A model generated the notes under the pieces. The model was not told where the DNA came from. It saw nothing but the letters and a program-made list of their open reading frames with translations, and searched no databases. Below, piece after piece: positions 39,497-50,134 of a stretch of DNA of 64,000 bases. Origin of the DNA: Amycolatopsis sp. NBC_01480 (lineage in GTDB: Bacteria; Actinomycetota; Actinomycetes; Mycobacteriales; Pseudonocardiaceae); contig NZ_CP109442.1 in NCBI RefSeq assembly GCF_036227205.1, forward strand, positions 9,982,001 to 10,046,000, in the 5' to 3' direction. The position numbers and the translations under genes were made by a program. Each line of letters begins with the position of its first letter. The first letter of the stretch is position 1.

Positions 39497-41554
39497 ATGG
39501 GTTACACGGTTGCGATCGACGTGGGTGGCACGTTCACCGACTTCGTGGCATCGGATGGGTCCGAGCTGTTCACCGGGAAGGTGTCGTCGCGACCCAACGA
39601 CGAGGCCGCCGCAGTCCTGGAGGCGGTGGACGCCATTGCCGCACACTTCGGACGGGACGCGGCGGGGCTGTTGAAGGAGACAGATTTCGTCATTCTCGGC
39701 ACGACGGTCGTCACCAACGCCATGCTGGAGTACGACGGCGTGCCGACCGGGCTGATCACGACCAAGGGGTTCCGTGACACTCTCGAGCTGCGTCGCGGCT
39801 ACCGCGAGGACCTGTTCGACCTGTCCCTGCCCGCGCCGCACCCGATCGTGCGGCGGAGGTTCCGCAAGGGCGTCACTGAGCGGGTCGACTACGCCGGTCG
39901 GGTCGTGACCCCGCTCGACGAAGACGAGGTTCGCACGGCAGTCCGCGAACTCAAGGCAGCCGGTATCGAGTCGATCGCGGTCTGCCTGTTGTTCTCCTTC
40001 GTCAACGACGCGCACGAACGGCGCATCGCGGAGATCATCGCCGAGGACTACCCGGAGTGCTTCGTCACGCTCTCCTGCGACGTGCTCCCGCAGGTCCGTG
40101 AGTTCGAACGGGTCTCGACGACGGTCGTGAACGCCTACACCAGCCCGCTGCTGAAGAACTACCTGCACAGGCTCGACGTCGGACTGCGCGACGCAGGCTT
40201 CTCCGGCTCGTTGCTCGTCGTGCAGTCCAACGGCGGGATCATGGACGTCGGCTACTCGGCGGAGCACGGTGTCGACGCCGTGTTGTCCGGGCCGGCCGGT
40301 GGCGTGGTCGCTGCGGTCGCGGTCGGGGAACGCTCCGGCTACCGCAACATCATCACCGCGGACATGGGCGGCACCAGCTACGACGTCTGCCTGATCCACG
40401 ACGGCAAGCCCCAGGTCGGCGTCGAGAACTGGATCAGCCGCTACCGGGTGGCCGTGCCCTTGGTCGACATCCACACCATCGGTGCAGGTGGCGGCTCCAT
40501 CGCCTGGGTCGACGATGCAGGTGCGTTGCGGGTCGGCCCGGAGAGCGCGGGGGCCACCCCCGGCCCTGCCTGTTACGGACGTGGCGGCACCCGCCCAACC
40601 GTGACCGACGCGAACCTGGTGCTCGGCTACATGGACCCCGACCGGTTCATGGGGGGCAAGATGGCGCTCGATCGAGGGGCCGCGGTAGCGGCGCTGGAGA
40701 AGCACGTCGCCCAGCCGATGGGGATCTCGCCGACCGACGCCGCGATCGGCGTCTTCCGGATCGCGAACAGCGGCATGTCCAACGCCCTGCGCTACGTGTC
40801 GGTCTCCCGCGGCCGCGACCCCCGCGATTACGCGCTGATGGCGTTCGGCGGCGCCGGCGCGATCCATGCCGGGGTCCAGGCCGCCGACCTGGGGATCAAG
40901 ACGGTGCTGGTGCCACGCAACGCATCCGTCCTGAGCGCGTTCGGCGGTATGGTCGCGGATTTCAAGGTCTCCCGCGTGCAGACATTCCTGCGGTCGATGG
41001 AGGCGGTTGGCGCGGAGGAGCTGTCCGCGACCTTCCTCGCCATGCAGGAAGAGGCGGAACGGCTACTGCCGGCCACCGCCTCGGTGCGGCTGGAGCGCTA
41101 CCTCGACCTGCGGTACGAGGGGCAGGTGCAAGAGGTCATCGTGGCCCTCAACACCCGCACCCGTCGCATCTCGGCGGTCAACCTGTCGCGGGCGGTCAGG
41201 GATTTCCACGACCAGCACGAGACCCTCTTCGGCCACAAGCGGCCCGACCAGCCCGTACAGATCGTGTCGGTGCGGTTGGAGATGACCGGGCTGCGCCACA
41301 TGGACAACCTCAGCGTGCCCCGCAAGTTCGCCCAGGAGGACCCCGCCGATGCGCTGGTGGGCACGCGGCCGGCCTACTTCGAGGGCCGCGGGTTCATCGA
41401 GGCCCCGATCTACGACGGCGCACTGATCGAGCCCGGCTACGTGATCGCAGGGCCCGCGGTCATCCACGAGCCCGGTACGACCATCGTGATCTGCGACGGC
41501 CAGGAGGCCATGCTCGACCAGCACGAGACCTACGTCGTCGAGGTCGTGAACTGA
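39497..41554 (+). CDS. hyuA: Hydantoinase/oxoprolinase HyuA (N-methylhydantoinase A-like)
   Basis: 685 residues, full HyuA length. The ATP-binding actin-like core opens with AIDVGGTFTDFV. A second phosphate motif lies at ADMGGTSYDVCLI, with AGGGSIAWVD following. The family opens cyclic amides with ATP (5-oxoproline, hydantoins) or, in carboxylase relatives, activates ketones. It pairs with the HyuB genes that follow; the stop overlaps the next start as TGATG. Confidence 0.9.
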   Translation: MGYTVAIDVGGTFTDFVASDGSELFTGKVSSRPNDEAAAVLEAVDAIAAHFGRDAAGLLKETDFVILGTTVVTNAMLEYDGVPTGLITTKGFRDTLELRRGYREDLFDLSLPAPHPIVRRRFRKGVTERVDYAGRVVTPLDEDEVRTAVRELKAAGIESIAVCLLFSFVNDAHERRIAEIIAEDYPECFVTLSCDVLPQVREFERVSTTVVNAYTSPLLKNYLHRLDVGLRDAGFSGSLLVVQSNGGIMDVGYSAEHGVDAVLSGPAGGVVAAVAVGERSGYRNIITADMGGTSYDVCLIHDGKPQVGVENWISRYRVAVPLVDIHTIGAGGGSIAWVDDAGALRVGPESAGATPGPACYGRGGTRPTVTDANLVLGYMDPDRFMGGKMALDRGAAVAALEKHVAQPMGISPTDAAIGVFRIANSGMSNALRYVSVSRGRDPRDYALMAFGGAGAIHAGVQAADLGIKTVLVPRNASVLSAFGGMVADFKVSRVQTFLRSMEAVGAEELSATFLAMQEEAERLLPATASVRLERYLDLRYEGQVQEVIVALNTRTRRISAVNLSRAVRDFHDQHETLFGHKRPDQPVQIVSVRLEMTGLRHMDNLSVPRKFAQEDPADALVGTRPAYFEGRGFIEAPIYDGALIEPGYVIAGPAVIHEPGTTIVICDGQEAMLDQHETYVVEVVN

Positions 41555-43269
41555 TGACCACCATCGTCGAGCCGAGCGGCCGAGCCACACCGTCGGCCGT
41601 GGAGCTGGAGATCCTGCGGACCACCCTGATCGCACAGGCGGACGAGATCGCGGCCGTCCTGGCCAACGGGGCCCCGATCGCCGAGATCAGCCAGGTCAGG
41701 GACTTCTCGGTGGCGATAGCCGACGCATCGGGTGGCATCGCCGCCGTCGACAACCCGCTGGTCGTCGGGTCGTTGGCCCAGAGTGTAGAAGGAATCCTCG
41801 ACTACTTTGAGTTCGATCTCAAGGACGGCGACATCGTCGTCACCAACAACCCGTACGCAGGCGGGACGCGCGTGCAGGACCTCACGCTGCTGGCGCCGCT
41901 TGTCGTGGACAGCGACATGGTCCTGCACATCGTCGTGCGGGTCCCGATCCGGGACCTCGGCGGCCAGGTCGGGGGCAACGTCTACCCGGCGGCGACGGAA
42001 CTGATGGCCGAGGGGGTGCCGGTCACCCCGATCAAGATCCAGCGGCTCGGCCGGCCGGCCCGGGACGTGCTGACCACCTTTCTCATCAACGGTCGCCGCC
42101 CTGCGGAGACCCGGCTCGTCCTGGACGCCGCGACCGCCGCGATCAACCTCGGGCTGCGCAGGCTCACGGAGCTCGTCCGCGCCCGTGGCGCCACGATTGT
42201 CAAGGCAGCGCTCGCACACGCCCAGACCTACAGCGAACAGCTGACCCGGTCGATCATCAGCACCTGGCGCGATGGCACCTACCCCGCCACCCGGGCGCTG
42301 GCGGCCGACCCGTCGGGGACCGACGCCGTCACGGTGCGACTCACTGCCACGGTGGAGCGGGACACCCTGACGCTGGATTTCTCCGACTCCGACGACCAGC
42401 GGCCATCGTTCGTCAACAGTTCATCCGGCACCACGGCCTCCTGCGCGCTCCGCACCATCCTCGCGATCACCGGCGGCAGCGTGCCGGCGAACAGCGGGCT
42501 ATTGCGCGCCGTTGCGATTCGTACCCGACCGGGCAGCATCACCCATCCGGTCTCGCCCGCGCCGGTCGGATGGGGCCATGCCCACTGCGGCAACGAGATC
42601 ACCGATGCCGTGGCGATCGCGTTGCGTGCGGCCGTCCCCGGCCCGGTGCCGTCCTTGACCGTCGCCCGGCCGCTCGTGCTGAGCAGATCGGCATCCGACA
42701 CCAGCGACCAGACCGACCACGGCCGCTGGGGCATCGGCGGCGCAAGCGCCCGGCCAGGGCAGGACGGCTGGGGGCAACCAGCCCTCGCCACTCGCGCCGT
42801 GCTGCCATCCGCCGAGCAGTACGAGATCGAACACGGCATCCGGCTCGTCCACCTCGAGTACGCTCCCGACAGCGCAGGAGCAGGGCAATGGGTCGGCGCA
42901 CCAGGCGTCGAGGCCGTCGTCGAGGTCCTTCCGGATCAGCTCTACACCCTCTGGACCCAGACCGCGGCGACGGTCGTCGACGGCCTCGACGACGCCGTCA
43001 GCGGCACGCCGGGTGAGGTCGCGTTCCACACCCACGCCGGCTGGGAACCTGCAGCCGTCGCCGCTGTCGAGCAACCCGTCCCCGCCGACCAGCTCCGGTT
43101 GCGATCGGCGGGTGGCGGCGGCTACGGCCCACCCCGCGCGCGCGACCGGGCAGCCGTCCTCTCCGACCTCCACGACGACCTGATCACCGCGTCCACCGCG
43201 CGCGAGACGTACGGCATCGACCCGTCCGACACCGAGCAGACCCAGCTGGAAGGCGGTGGCCAGCCGTGA
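41554..43269 (+). CDS. hyuB: Hydantoinase/oxoprolinase HyuB, paralogue 1
   Basis: 571 residues. HyuB marks are the early VGSLAQSVEGILDYF, KDGDIVVTNNPYAGGTRVQDLTLL and the late NSSSGTTASCALRTIL, with a C-terminal GGGGYGPP turn. It forms the second subunit of the ATP-dependent amidohydrolase with HyuA. It is joined by overlapping codons to the genes on both sides (TGATG, GTGA), so subunits are made in step. Confidence 0.88.
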   Translation: MTTIVEPSGRATPSAVELEILRTTLIAQADEIAAVLANGAPIAEISQVRDFSVAIADASGGIAAVDNPLVVGSLAQSVEGILDYFEFDLKDGDIVVTNNPYAGGTRVQDLTLLAPLVVDSDMVLHIVVRVPIRDLGGQVGGNVYPAATELMAEGVPVTPIKIQRLGRPARDVLTTFLINGRRPAETRLVLDAATAAINLGLRRLTELVRARGATIVKAALAHAQTYSEQLTRSIISTWRDGTYPATRALAADPSGTDAVTVRLTATVERDTLTLDFSDSDDQRPSFVNSSSGTTASCALRTILAITGGSVPANSGLLRAVAIRTRPGSITHPVSPAPVGWGHAHCGNEITDAVAIALRAAVPGPVPSLTVARPLVLSRSASDTSDQTDHGRWGIGGASARPGQDGWGQPALATRAVLPSAEQYEIEHGIRLVHLEYAPDSAGAGQWVGAPGVEAVVEVLPDQLYTLWTQTAATVVDGLDDAVSGTPGEVAFHTHAGWEPAAVAAVEQPVPADQLRLRSAGGGGYGPPRARDRAAVLSDLHDDLITASTARETYGIDPSDTEQTQLEGGGQP

Positions 43270-45134
43270 CCGACCCGATCACCGCCGAGATCGTCCGCAA
43301 CTACCTCGACACCACGGCCGACGAGATCTACGAAGGGCTCTGCCGCTCGTCGGAACATCCCACCGTCGCAGAAGGCAAGGACTGCGGCGCCGGCATCTAC
43401 AGCTACGACGGCGCGAAAGCCAAGCTAGCCGCGCGAGCCGGAATCATCCTGCACTCCTACGCCCAGTTGTCCGCCACCCAAACCTGCCTCGACTACTTCC
43501 ACGGCGACCTCGACCCGGGCGATGTCCTGCTCGTCGCCGACTCCCACTGGGGTGGCAGCCACATCGGCGACTACACCGTGCTCGTGCCGATCTTCTTCGA
43601 TGGCCGTCCACGGTTCTTCACCGCCTCCCGGCTCCACGTCGCCGACCAGGGCGGGCCATTCCCCGGCGGCGCCAACCCCGACGCCCGCGAGATCTGGCAC
43701 GAGGGCTTCCGGCCCGCCCCGCTGAAATTGATGGAGAAGGGCCAGCGCCGCCGCGAGGTATGGGATTGGTTGAAGGCGAACAACCGCCTGCCCGAGCTGC
43801 TCGAAGCCGACCTGAACGGCATGCTCGGGAGCTGCCGCAAGGGTGAGGAGCGGGTGCGGGAGCTCTGCGCCCGCTACGGGCTGGACACGGTCGCCGAGGC
43901 GCTCGACTGGATCTTCGAGTACTCGGAGCGCAAGTTCCGCGACCAGGTGCGCACCTGGCCCGACGGCACGTCAGTCGCCGAAGTCCTCGTCGACACCGAC
44001 AACGCAGGCACGGAGGACATCAAGGTCCGGGTCAGCGTCACCGTCGCCGGGGACGACCTGATCATCGACTTCGCCGGGACCGACCCCCAGACCCCGGGGT
44101 CGATCAACAGCGTGCCGACGAACACGATCGCCTGGGTCTGCGTGGCGATGTCCGTGCTCTGCCCGGAGATTCCGGTGAACTCCGGCTACTTCAACGCGCT
44201 GACCATCCGCATCCCCGAGGGGAGCATCGTGGGGGCGGTGCCCCCTGCTGCCACAGTGAACAGCACGCTGTGTGTCGGCGGTCAGATCGGACAGGCGGTG
44301 ATGAAGGCTTGCGAGCAGTTCGTGCCCCGGCGCGTGGGCAACGTGTCCGTCCCGCTGCCCGTCCACTACGTCCTCGGCGTTGACACGCGTGGCGAGCAGG
44401 GCGGCACCACCTCGTCCGGGAGCGGGAAACCCTTCTTTTTCTTCGATCTCGCCTTCACCGCCACCTCGTGCAGTGGGGCGTACGGAGTGGACGGCTGGGG
44501 AGGCTGGGCAGGGCCGTTCAGCGCAGCCCGCCCAGGGAACTGCGAGATGACCGAACTGCAGTACCCAACCCTTTACCAGCGCGACGAGTACGTGACCGAT
44601 TCGGCTGCGCCAGGGCAGTGGCGAGGCAGCCCGTCGTTCGCGTTCAGTCGCACGATGCCGGGGGCGGCCGGCACGGCTGCGTACTCCGACCCCCGCGGCG
44701 TGGTGTACCCCCTGCCCGGGTATGCCGGCGGCTACTCGGGGACGGGCAGCGTGGCGATCTTCGACGAAGGCGGGCCTGCCGAGCTCGTCGTGTCGGAGGC
44801 CGCCGTGTTCCGGCCGTTCGACCCCGAGGTGCCGGTGTTCGCGCACAGTGGCGCCGGCGGCGGATGGGGCGACCCTCTCGACCGCGACCCGGCCAAGGTC
44901 CTCGACGACGTCCTCGACGAGTACGTGTCGGTGGAAGCGGCACGTGCCGACTACGGCGTCGTCATCGACCAGAAGCACTGGGTCGTGCTGGAGGAGGAGA
45001 CAGCCCGCGAGCGGGCCACCCGCCGGGCCGACCCGAACAGGGAGCGGGTCGGCACCGGCCGCAAGCAGATGATCGAGCGCGCCCGGATCCAGCATCGCAT
45101 CGCCCGAACGGAGCAGGAGGCCACCCATGTCTGA
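43266..45134 (+). CDS. Hydantoinase/oxoprolinase HyuB, paralogue 2
   Basis: 622 residues from GTG 43266. It has a HyuB fold but differs from paralogue 1: CLDYFHGDLDPGDVLLVADSHWGGSHIGDYTV and FPGGANPDAREIWHEGF, seen in parts. The late region has NSVPTNTIAWVCVAM and a longer C-terminal tail rich in Arg and Glu. Two unlike HyuB subunits in one operon are reminiscent of multi-subunit ketone carboxylases. It overlaps the SnoaL-like gene by 8 bases. Confidence 0.85.
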   Translation: MTDPITAEIVRNYLDTTADEIYEGLCRSSEHPTVAEGKDCGAGIYSYDGAKAKLAARAGIILHSYAQLSATQTCLDYFHGDLDPGDVLLVADSHWGGSHIGDYTVLVPIFFDGRPRFFTASRLHVADQGGPFPGGANPDAREIWHEGFRPAPLKLMEKGQRRREVWDWLKANNRLPELLEADLNGMLGSCRKGEERVRELCARYGLDTVAEALDWIFEYSERKFRDQVRTWPDGTSVAEVLVDTDNAGTEDIKVRVSVTVAGDDLIIDFAGTDPQTPGSINSVPTNTIAWVCVAMSVLCPEIPVNSGYFNALTIRIPEGSIVGAVPPAATVNSTLCVGGQIGQAVMKACEQFVPRRVGNVSVPLPVHYVLGVDTRGEQGGTTSSGSGKPFFFFDLAFTATSCSGAYGVDGWGGWAGPFSAARPGNCEMTELQYPTLYQRDEYVTDSAAPGQWRGSPSFAFSRTMPGAAGTAAYSDPRGVVYPLPGYAGGYSGTGSVAIFDEGGPAELVVSEAAVFRPFDPEVPVFAHSGAGGGWGDPLDRDPAKVLDDVLDEYVSVEAARADYGVVIDQKHWVVLEEETARERATRRADPNRERVGTGRKQMIERARIQHRIARTEQEATHV

Positions 45135-46140
45135 CACCACGACGTCGAGCCCGGCCGAGGTCGTCCTCGAACTGATCAGGAGGGCGGGCGCCGCGGACTT
45201 CGCGGCAGCGTACGAGCTCTGCCACGAAGACATCGTGCTCTCCTTGCCGACCTTCCTCCCGAAGCCGGTCGTGATCGAAGGAAGGGCCAAACAGGTAGCG
45301 CTCAACAACGCGAACTCGGGCCCGACCGTCGACCAGAAGGCGCCACGGCTGTACGACGATCTCGAATCCCGCAACGTCCGCGTACACCAGTCGACCGACC
45401 CGAACGTCGTGATCGTGGAGTGGGACTTCGTCTCCCACATCGACGGACACGAGGTCGTCCACCCGAACATCCAGGTGACGCAATGCCGCGACGGGAAGAT
45501 GGTCCGCACGACCGATTACCACACGTTTGTCGCGCGTGCGGTAGCCAACGGGGAGATCCCTGCCTACCTGAACATGATCGAGAACATGATCCTGCCCGAG
45601 GACCGGGGCGGATCAGCACCTCCACGACCGGCTGCGCGCAGGCCGGACGAGTCAACCAGGATCGACACTGCGGCGTCGAAGCCGGCCGACGTCGTTCTGG
45701 AGGTGCTTAGGCGAGTGAGCACGGGCGACGCAGTGGGAGCGCTCGAGCTCTATGCCGACGACATCGAGCTCGCGTTTCCCTTCATGCTGCCCGAACCGGT
45801 CGTGATCAAGGGCAAGGCGGCCCAGATCGCCCTGCTCGAGAAGACGGAGATGCCCGGCGGCGCGCGCCTGCCGCGCTTGTACGACGACCTCGAGGTCCGG
45901 GACGTGCGTGTCCACGAGACGACCGATCCCGACATCGTCGTCGTCGAATGGACCTACGTGTCCCGCATCGGCGACAGCACGGTCGTCAACTCGAACATCG
46001 TGGTGTCGCAATGCCGCGACGGAAAGATCGTGCGCTCCACCGATTACCACGACCACGTCACTCGCGCAGTTGCCAACGGCACGGTTCCCGCATGTCTGGA
46101 GACCATCAAGAACATGACGCTGCCCCTGGACAGAACCTGA
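45127..46140 (+). CDS. Tandem SnoaL-like (NTF2-fold) protein
   Basis: 337 residues made of two copies of the same domain, about residues 7-155 and 182-330. Matching blocks are PAEVVLELIRRAGAADF / PADVVLEVLRRVSTGDA, PRLYDDLESRNVRVH / PRLYDDLEVRDVRVH, and CRDGKMVRTTDYH / CRDGKIVRSTDYH. The pair can form the usual NTF2 dimer within one chain. The role is unknown; in this setting it may bind or isomerise the ring substrate. The linker is Pro/Arg-rich. The start ATG 45127 overlaps hyuB-2. Confidence 0.85.
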   Translation: MSDTTTSSPAEVVLELIRRAGAADFAAAYELCHEDIVLSLPTFLPKPVVIEGRAKQVALNNANSGPTVDQKAPRLYDDLESRNVRVHQSTDPNVVIVEWDFVSHIDGHEVVHPNIQVTQCRDGKMVRTTDYHTFVARAVANGEIPAYLNMIENMILPEDRGGSAPPRPAARRPDESTRIDTAASKPADVVLEVLRRVSTGDAVGALELYADDIELAFPFMLPEPVVIKGKAAQIALLEKTEMPGGARLPRLYDDLEVRDVRVHETTDPDIVVVEWTYVSRIGDSTVVNSNIVVSQCRDGKIVRSTDYHDHVTRAVANGTVPACLETIKNMTLPLDRT

Positions 46141-46182
46141 TCACGGGTTGCGGCCAGGCAGAACTCAGTCAAGGAGTGGATC

Positions 46183-47256
46183 ATGCGCAAGATCACCCTC
46201 GATGACATCGAGGATCTCGCCGCCGGTGCGGTCGTGCTCGGCACCGGCGGAGGTGGAGACCCCTATGTCGCGAAACTGATGCTGCAGCAGGCGATCGAGC
46301 GGTACGGCCCGGTGCCGGTGGTCGACGCGGCCGACCTCGACCCCGACGGCCTGATCCTTCCCGTGGCGATGGTGGGCGCGCCGACCGTCGCCGTGGAGAA
46401 GTTCCTCAACGGCAGCGAGGCGACCCGGGTCCTGGATGCCATGCAGGAACGCGTGGGTAAGCCGGCTGTCGCAGTCATGCCGTTCGAGGTCGGCGGGATG
46501 AACACGCTGTACCCGGTGGCGGTGGCGGCCGAGCTCGGCCTGCCGGTCGTCGACGCCGACTCGATGCGCAGGGCGTTCCCCGCCATCGAGATGACGGTCT
46601 TCACGCTGGCCGGGATCCCGGCGTCGCCCATGACGCTCAGCGATGTGAAGGGCAACTACGTGCTCTGCGAAACCATCGACAACGACATGGCCGAGAAGCT
46701 GATCAGGGCCTGCACCGCGCAGATGGGAATGATCTCGGTGATGGTCGGCTACTCGCTCACGGCCCGGCAGTGCGCCGAGTCGGCGATCAACGGTTCCTTG
46801 AGCTACTGCTTGGAGATCGGGCGCAGAGTGCGGGCGATCGGGGCGGGCGATGCGGGCGCGTACGAGGCGTTCCTCGAGTTCTGCGCTGCCCAGATCCTGT
46901 TCACCGGCAAGGTAGTCGACATCGAGCGGCGCACCGTCGAGGGCTGGGCGCGCGGCACGGTGACACTCGAACACCTCGACGACCCGACGCGGGTGATGCG
47001 GGTGGAGATCCAGAACGAGAACCTGATCGCGTTCGAGGACGGCGAGCCGAAGGTGACGGTTCCGGACCTGATCACGCTCATCGACGTGGAGACCGGGATG
47101 GCGATGACCACGGAAGGCCTGGCGTACGGGCAGCGGCTCCACCTGATCGCGATGCCGGCTCACGAACGCTGGCGCACTCCGGAGGGCATTGCGTTGGCCG
47201 GGCCACGGAAGTTCGGCTATGACATCGACTACCTGCCGCTGGTGGTTGCGCGATGA
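46183..47256 (+). CDS. DUF917 (S-methyl-thiohydantoin desulfurase-like) protein
   Basis: 357 residues. The N-terminal signature DIEDLAAGAVVLGTGGGGDP, the middle GGMNTLYPVAVAAELGLPVVDADSMRRAFP and the late DLITLIDVETGMAMTTEGL are DUF917 features. Family members accompany HyuA proteins, and one branch is annotated as acting on S-methylated thiohydantoins. The reaction here is inferred only. It follows AAGGAG-ATCATG and overlaps the next gene by ATGA. Confidence 0.85.
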   Translation: MRKITLDDIEDLAAGAVVLGTGGGGDPYVAKLMLQQAIERYGPVPVVDAADLDPDGLILPVAMVGAPTVAVEKFLNGSEATRVLDAMQERVGKPAVAVMPFEVGGMNTLYPVAVAAELGLPVVDADSMRRAFPAIEMTVFTLAGIPASPMTLSDVKGNYVLCETIDNDMAEKLIRACTAQMGMISVMVGYSLTARQCAESAINGSLSYCLEIGRRVRAIGAGDAGAYEAFLEFCAAQILFTGKVVDIERRTVEGWARGTVTLEHLDDPTRVMRVEIQNENLIAFEDGEPKVTVPDLITLIDVETGMAMTTEGLAYGQRLHLIAMPAHERWRTPEGIALAGPRKFGYDIDYLPLVVAR

Positions 47257-48806
47257 ACAGCCTGCGCGTCGGGATCGATGTGGGCGGCACGAACACCGAT
47301 GCAGTGGTCGTCGACCCTGTGGGCGAGGTGCTGGCGTGGCACAAGACCCCCACCACGCCTGAAGTGCTCGACGGGATCAGCGCCGCGCTCGCTATGGTGC
47401 TGGCGAAGGTCGACACCGACGCCGTCGGTCAAGTGATGCTCGGTACCACCCACCCGGTCAACGCGATCATCCGCCGCAAGGGCCTCGGCCGGGTCGGGGT
47501 GCTGCGCCTCGCCGCCCCGGCCACCTTGTCGATCTCCCCGCTGACCAGCTGGCCGCAGGACCTCGCCACCACGGTGAAGGGACACACCGAGATCATCGGG
47601 GGCGGGCACGAGTACGACGGCACCGAAATCAGTCCCCTTGACGAAACTGCGGTCCGGGAGTTCGCCCGCGCCTGCCACGGCCGGGTCGACGCGATCGCGA
47701 TCACCGGCGTCACCTCACCCGCCAACCCCGACCACGAGCTGCGTGCGGGCACGATCGTCGCCGAGACGCTCGGCGCCACGTTGCCGGTCACGCTCGGCCA
47801 CCAGGTCGGCGGGCTCGGGCTGCTGGAACGGGAGAACTCGGCCGTTCTCAACGCCGCGCTCACCTTCGTCGGCAACGACATCGTCACCGGGCTGCGCCGC
47901 TCGCTCGACAAGTACGAGCTGCAGGCCGACGTCTACCTCACGCAGAACGACGGCACCCTGCTCGACGCGGCAGAAGCGATCCGCCGCCCGATCCTCACCA
48001 TCGGGTCCGGGCCGACCAACTCCATGCGTGGTGCTGCCTACCTCTCCGGGCTCTCCGACGCCATCGTGATGGACGTCGGGGGCACGTCGACCGACGTCGG
48101 CCTGCTTGTCGACGGGTTCCCCCGCGAGTCGGCGCACTCGGTGGAGATCGGCGGAGTCCGCACCAACTACCGCATGCCCGACCTCATCGCCATCGGCATG
48201 GGCGGCGGCTCCATCATCCGCACCACACCGCAACTGGGGGTCGGCCCCGATAGCGTCGGCTACCAGCTCACCGAACGCGCCCTGATCTTCGGCGGCGACA
48301 CCCCCACTCTGAGCGACGCCGCCGCGCTCGCCGGCCGCGCCCACTTCGGCAGCCCCGAACACGCCACCTCGCACCTGCCGCCCGCCACCGTCGCCGCCGT
48401 CATGGCCTGGGTCGACGACCGCGTCGCCACCCTCGCCGACCGGATCAAGGCCACTCGAACCAGCCTCCCGCTGATCGTGGTCGGCGGCGGCGCCGTCCTC
48501 GTCCCCGACACTGTCCCGGAGGTCAGCAAGGTCATCCGCCACCCCCACGCCGGAGTCGCCAACGCCATCGGCGCCGCAATCGCCGAAGCCTCGGGCACCA
48601 TCGACCGCACCTACACCTACGCCACGAGCAGCCGCGATGCCTGCATCGCCGACGCCAAAAACCAGGCCACCGACGCCGCCGTCCTCGCGGGCGCTGATCC
48701 CGCCCAGATCCGGATCACCACCGTCACCGAGATCCCCATGTCGTACATGCCAGGAAACTGCGCCCGGCTGCACGTCAAAGCTGTCGGACCACTCCTGAAC
48801 ACCTGA
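47253..48806 (+). CDS. HyuA-like hydantoinase/oxoprolinase, short paralogue
   Basis: 517 residues, about 170 shorter than HyuA at 39497. The ATP motif is [14 protein letters not shown], the second motif [14 protein letters not shown], then GMGGGSII and [11 protein letters not shown]. It lacks the C-terminal domain that long HyuA proteins use to contact HyuB. That suggests it works with DUF917 instead, since the two genes overlap by ATGA. The substrate is unknown. Confidence 0.87.
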   Translation: MNSLRVGIDVGGTNTDAVVVDPVGEVLAWHKTPTTPEVLDGISAALAMVLAKVDTDAVGQVMLGTTHPVNAIIRRKGLGRVGVLRLAAPATLSISPLTSWPQDLATTVKGHTEIIGGGHEYDGTEISPLDETAVREFARACHGRVDAIAITGVTSPANPDHELRAGTIVAETLGATLPVTLGHQVGGLGLLERENSAVLNAALTFVGNDIVTGLRRSLDKYELQADVYLTQNDGTLLDAAEAIRRPILTIGSGPTNSMRGAAYLSGLSDAIVMDVGGTSTDVGLLVDGFPRESAHSVEIGGVRTNYRMPDLIAIGMGGGSIIRTTPQLGVGPDSVGYQLTERALIFGGDTPTLSDAAALAGRAHFGSPEHATSHLPPATVAAVMAWVDDRVATLADRIKATRTSLPLIVVGGGAVLVPDTVPEVSKVIRHPHAGVANAIGAAIAEASGTIDRTYTYATSSRDACIADAKNQATDAAVLAGADPAQIRITTVTEIPMSYMPGNCARLHVKAVGPLLNT

Positions 48807-48844
48807 GCAGCCGCAAGGGCCAGTGCCTGCGGAAGGAGGAAACC

Positions 48845-50068
48845 ATGTGGTTGACCGGTGCCACGGTCGTGGACGGCACAGGACGCGATCCACGACCCGG
48901 CCAGGCAATCCTCGTCGAGGACGGCCGCATCGTGCAGGTGGGCGGCCGCCCACCTGCCGGCGCGGACGTCCTCGACTGCTCCGGGTTGACACTCACGCCC
49001 GGTCTCATCGACGCGCACGTTCACCTCGGGCTCTCCAGCCCAATCGAGGCCAGCGTGACGCACGGCGTGTCGGTCGCGGAGCTCGCTGCGGACATGTTCG
49101 AGAACTGTCGCCAGACCCTCGACGCCGGCTTCACCACCGTGCGCGACACCGGCGGCATCGACGCCGGACTCGCCGGCGTCGTCGCCTCCGGGAAGGTGCC
49201 CGGCCCGCGGATCCTGCACTGCGGCCCACTGCTCTGCCAGACCGGCGGGCACGGCCACCTGGCATCGGAATGGGAACCCACCCCCGGCTGGACCGACCAC
49301 CACATCCCCGGCCTGCGCTCGCTGTCACTGCTCTGCGACGGCACCGACGAGATGCGCAAGAACGCGCGGGAGGCATTCCGCCGTGGCGCCGACTTCCTCA
49401 AGCTGTGCGTCACCGGCGGCGTGGTGTCCCGGCACGACAAGCTCGCCGACACCCAGTTCGACATTGCGGAGATCGCGGCAGCCGTCGTGGAGGCGACCGC
49501 GCGCGGCACCTACGTGACCGTGCACGCGCACAACAACGAGGGCATCCGCAACGCCGTCGCCGCCGGCGCCCGCTGCGTGGAGCACGGCTCGCAGATCAAC
49601 GAGGAGACGGCCGCGCTCATGGCCGCGCACGATGTCGCACACGTGCCCACGTTGGCCGTCGTGCGCGCGCTGATCGAGGACACCGCCGAGGCCGGACTGC
49701 CGGCGAGCATCGCCGACCGGGTGGGCGTCGCGCTGCAGGATCAGATCGACGCGATCCACGCGTCCCGGGCGGCGGGCGTGCGCATCGGCTCCGGCTCCGA
49801 CCTCATCGGGCCCAGACAGGACAACCGCGGCCGCGAACTGCTGCTGCGCTCGGAGATCGAGACACCGATGGCCGCGTTGGTCTCCGCTACGTCGGTCAAC
49901 GCCGACATCCTCGGCATCGGCGCCGACGTCGGCACGATCGAACCCGGCAAGCGCGCCGACCTCATCGCCCTCCGCGGCAACCCCCTCGACGACCCGAAGC
50001 TCTTCGCCGACCGCGCGGCCGTCGCGCTCGTCGTGCAGAACGGCACGGTCGTCAAGGACACCCGATGA
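48845..50068 (+). CDS. Amidohydrolase (imidazolonepropionase-like metal-dependent hydrolase)
   Basis: 407 residues. Metal ligands are DAHVHLG (residues about 57-61), the Lys in FLKLCVTGG, His in VHAHNN and VEHGSQ, and Asp in SGSDLIG. The ending [14 protein letters not shown] is typical of the superfamily. It would hydrolyse a cyclic or N-acyl amide, a sensible last step after ring handling. GGAAGGAGG precedes ATG 48845. It is the last clear gene of the operon. Confidence 0.9.
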   Translation: MWLTGATVVDGTGRDPRPGQAILVEDGRIVQVGGRPPAGADVLDCSGLTLTPGLIDAHVHLGLSSPIEASVTHGVSVAELAADMFENCRQTLDAGFTTVRDTGGIDAGLAGVVASGKVPGPRILHCGPLLCQTGGHGHLASEWEPTPGWTDHHIPGLRSLSLLCDGTDEMRKNAREAFRRGADFLKLCVTGGVVSRHDKLADTQFDIAEIAAAVVEATARGTYVTVHAHNNEGIRNAVAAGARCVEHGSQINEETAALMAAHDVAHVPTLAVVRALIEDTAEAGLPASIADRVGVALQDQIDAIHASRAAGVRIGSGSDLIGPRQDNRGRELLLRSEIETPMAALVSATSVNADILGIGADVGTIEPGKRADLIALRGNPLDDPKLFADRAAVALVVQNGTVVKDTR

Positions 50069-50134
50069 CGTCAACGAATTCACGCCAACAGGACGAGAGG
50101 GTGACTGTCGTGGTCGAACCAAAGAAGCTGGCTT

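Noticed and set aside
38516..40867. 783-codon minus-strand frame opposite the racemase and hyuA
   Set aside because: Antisense shadow with no domain resemblance; the plus-strand genes have diagnostic motifs and overlapping start-stop junctions.
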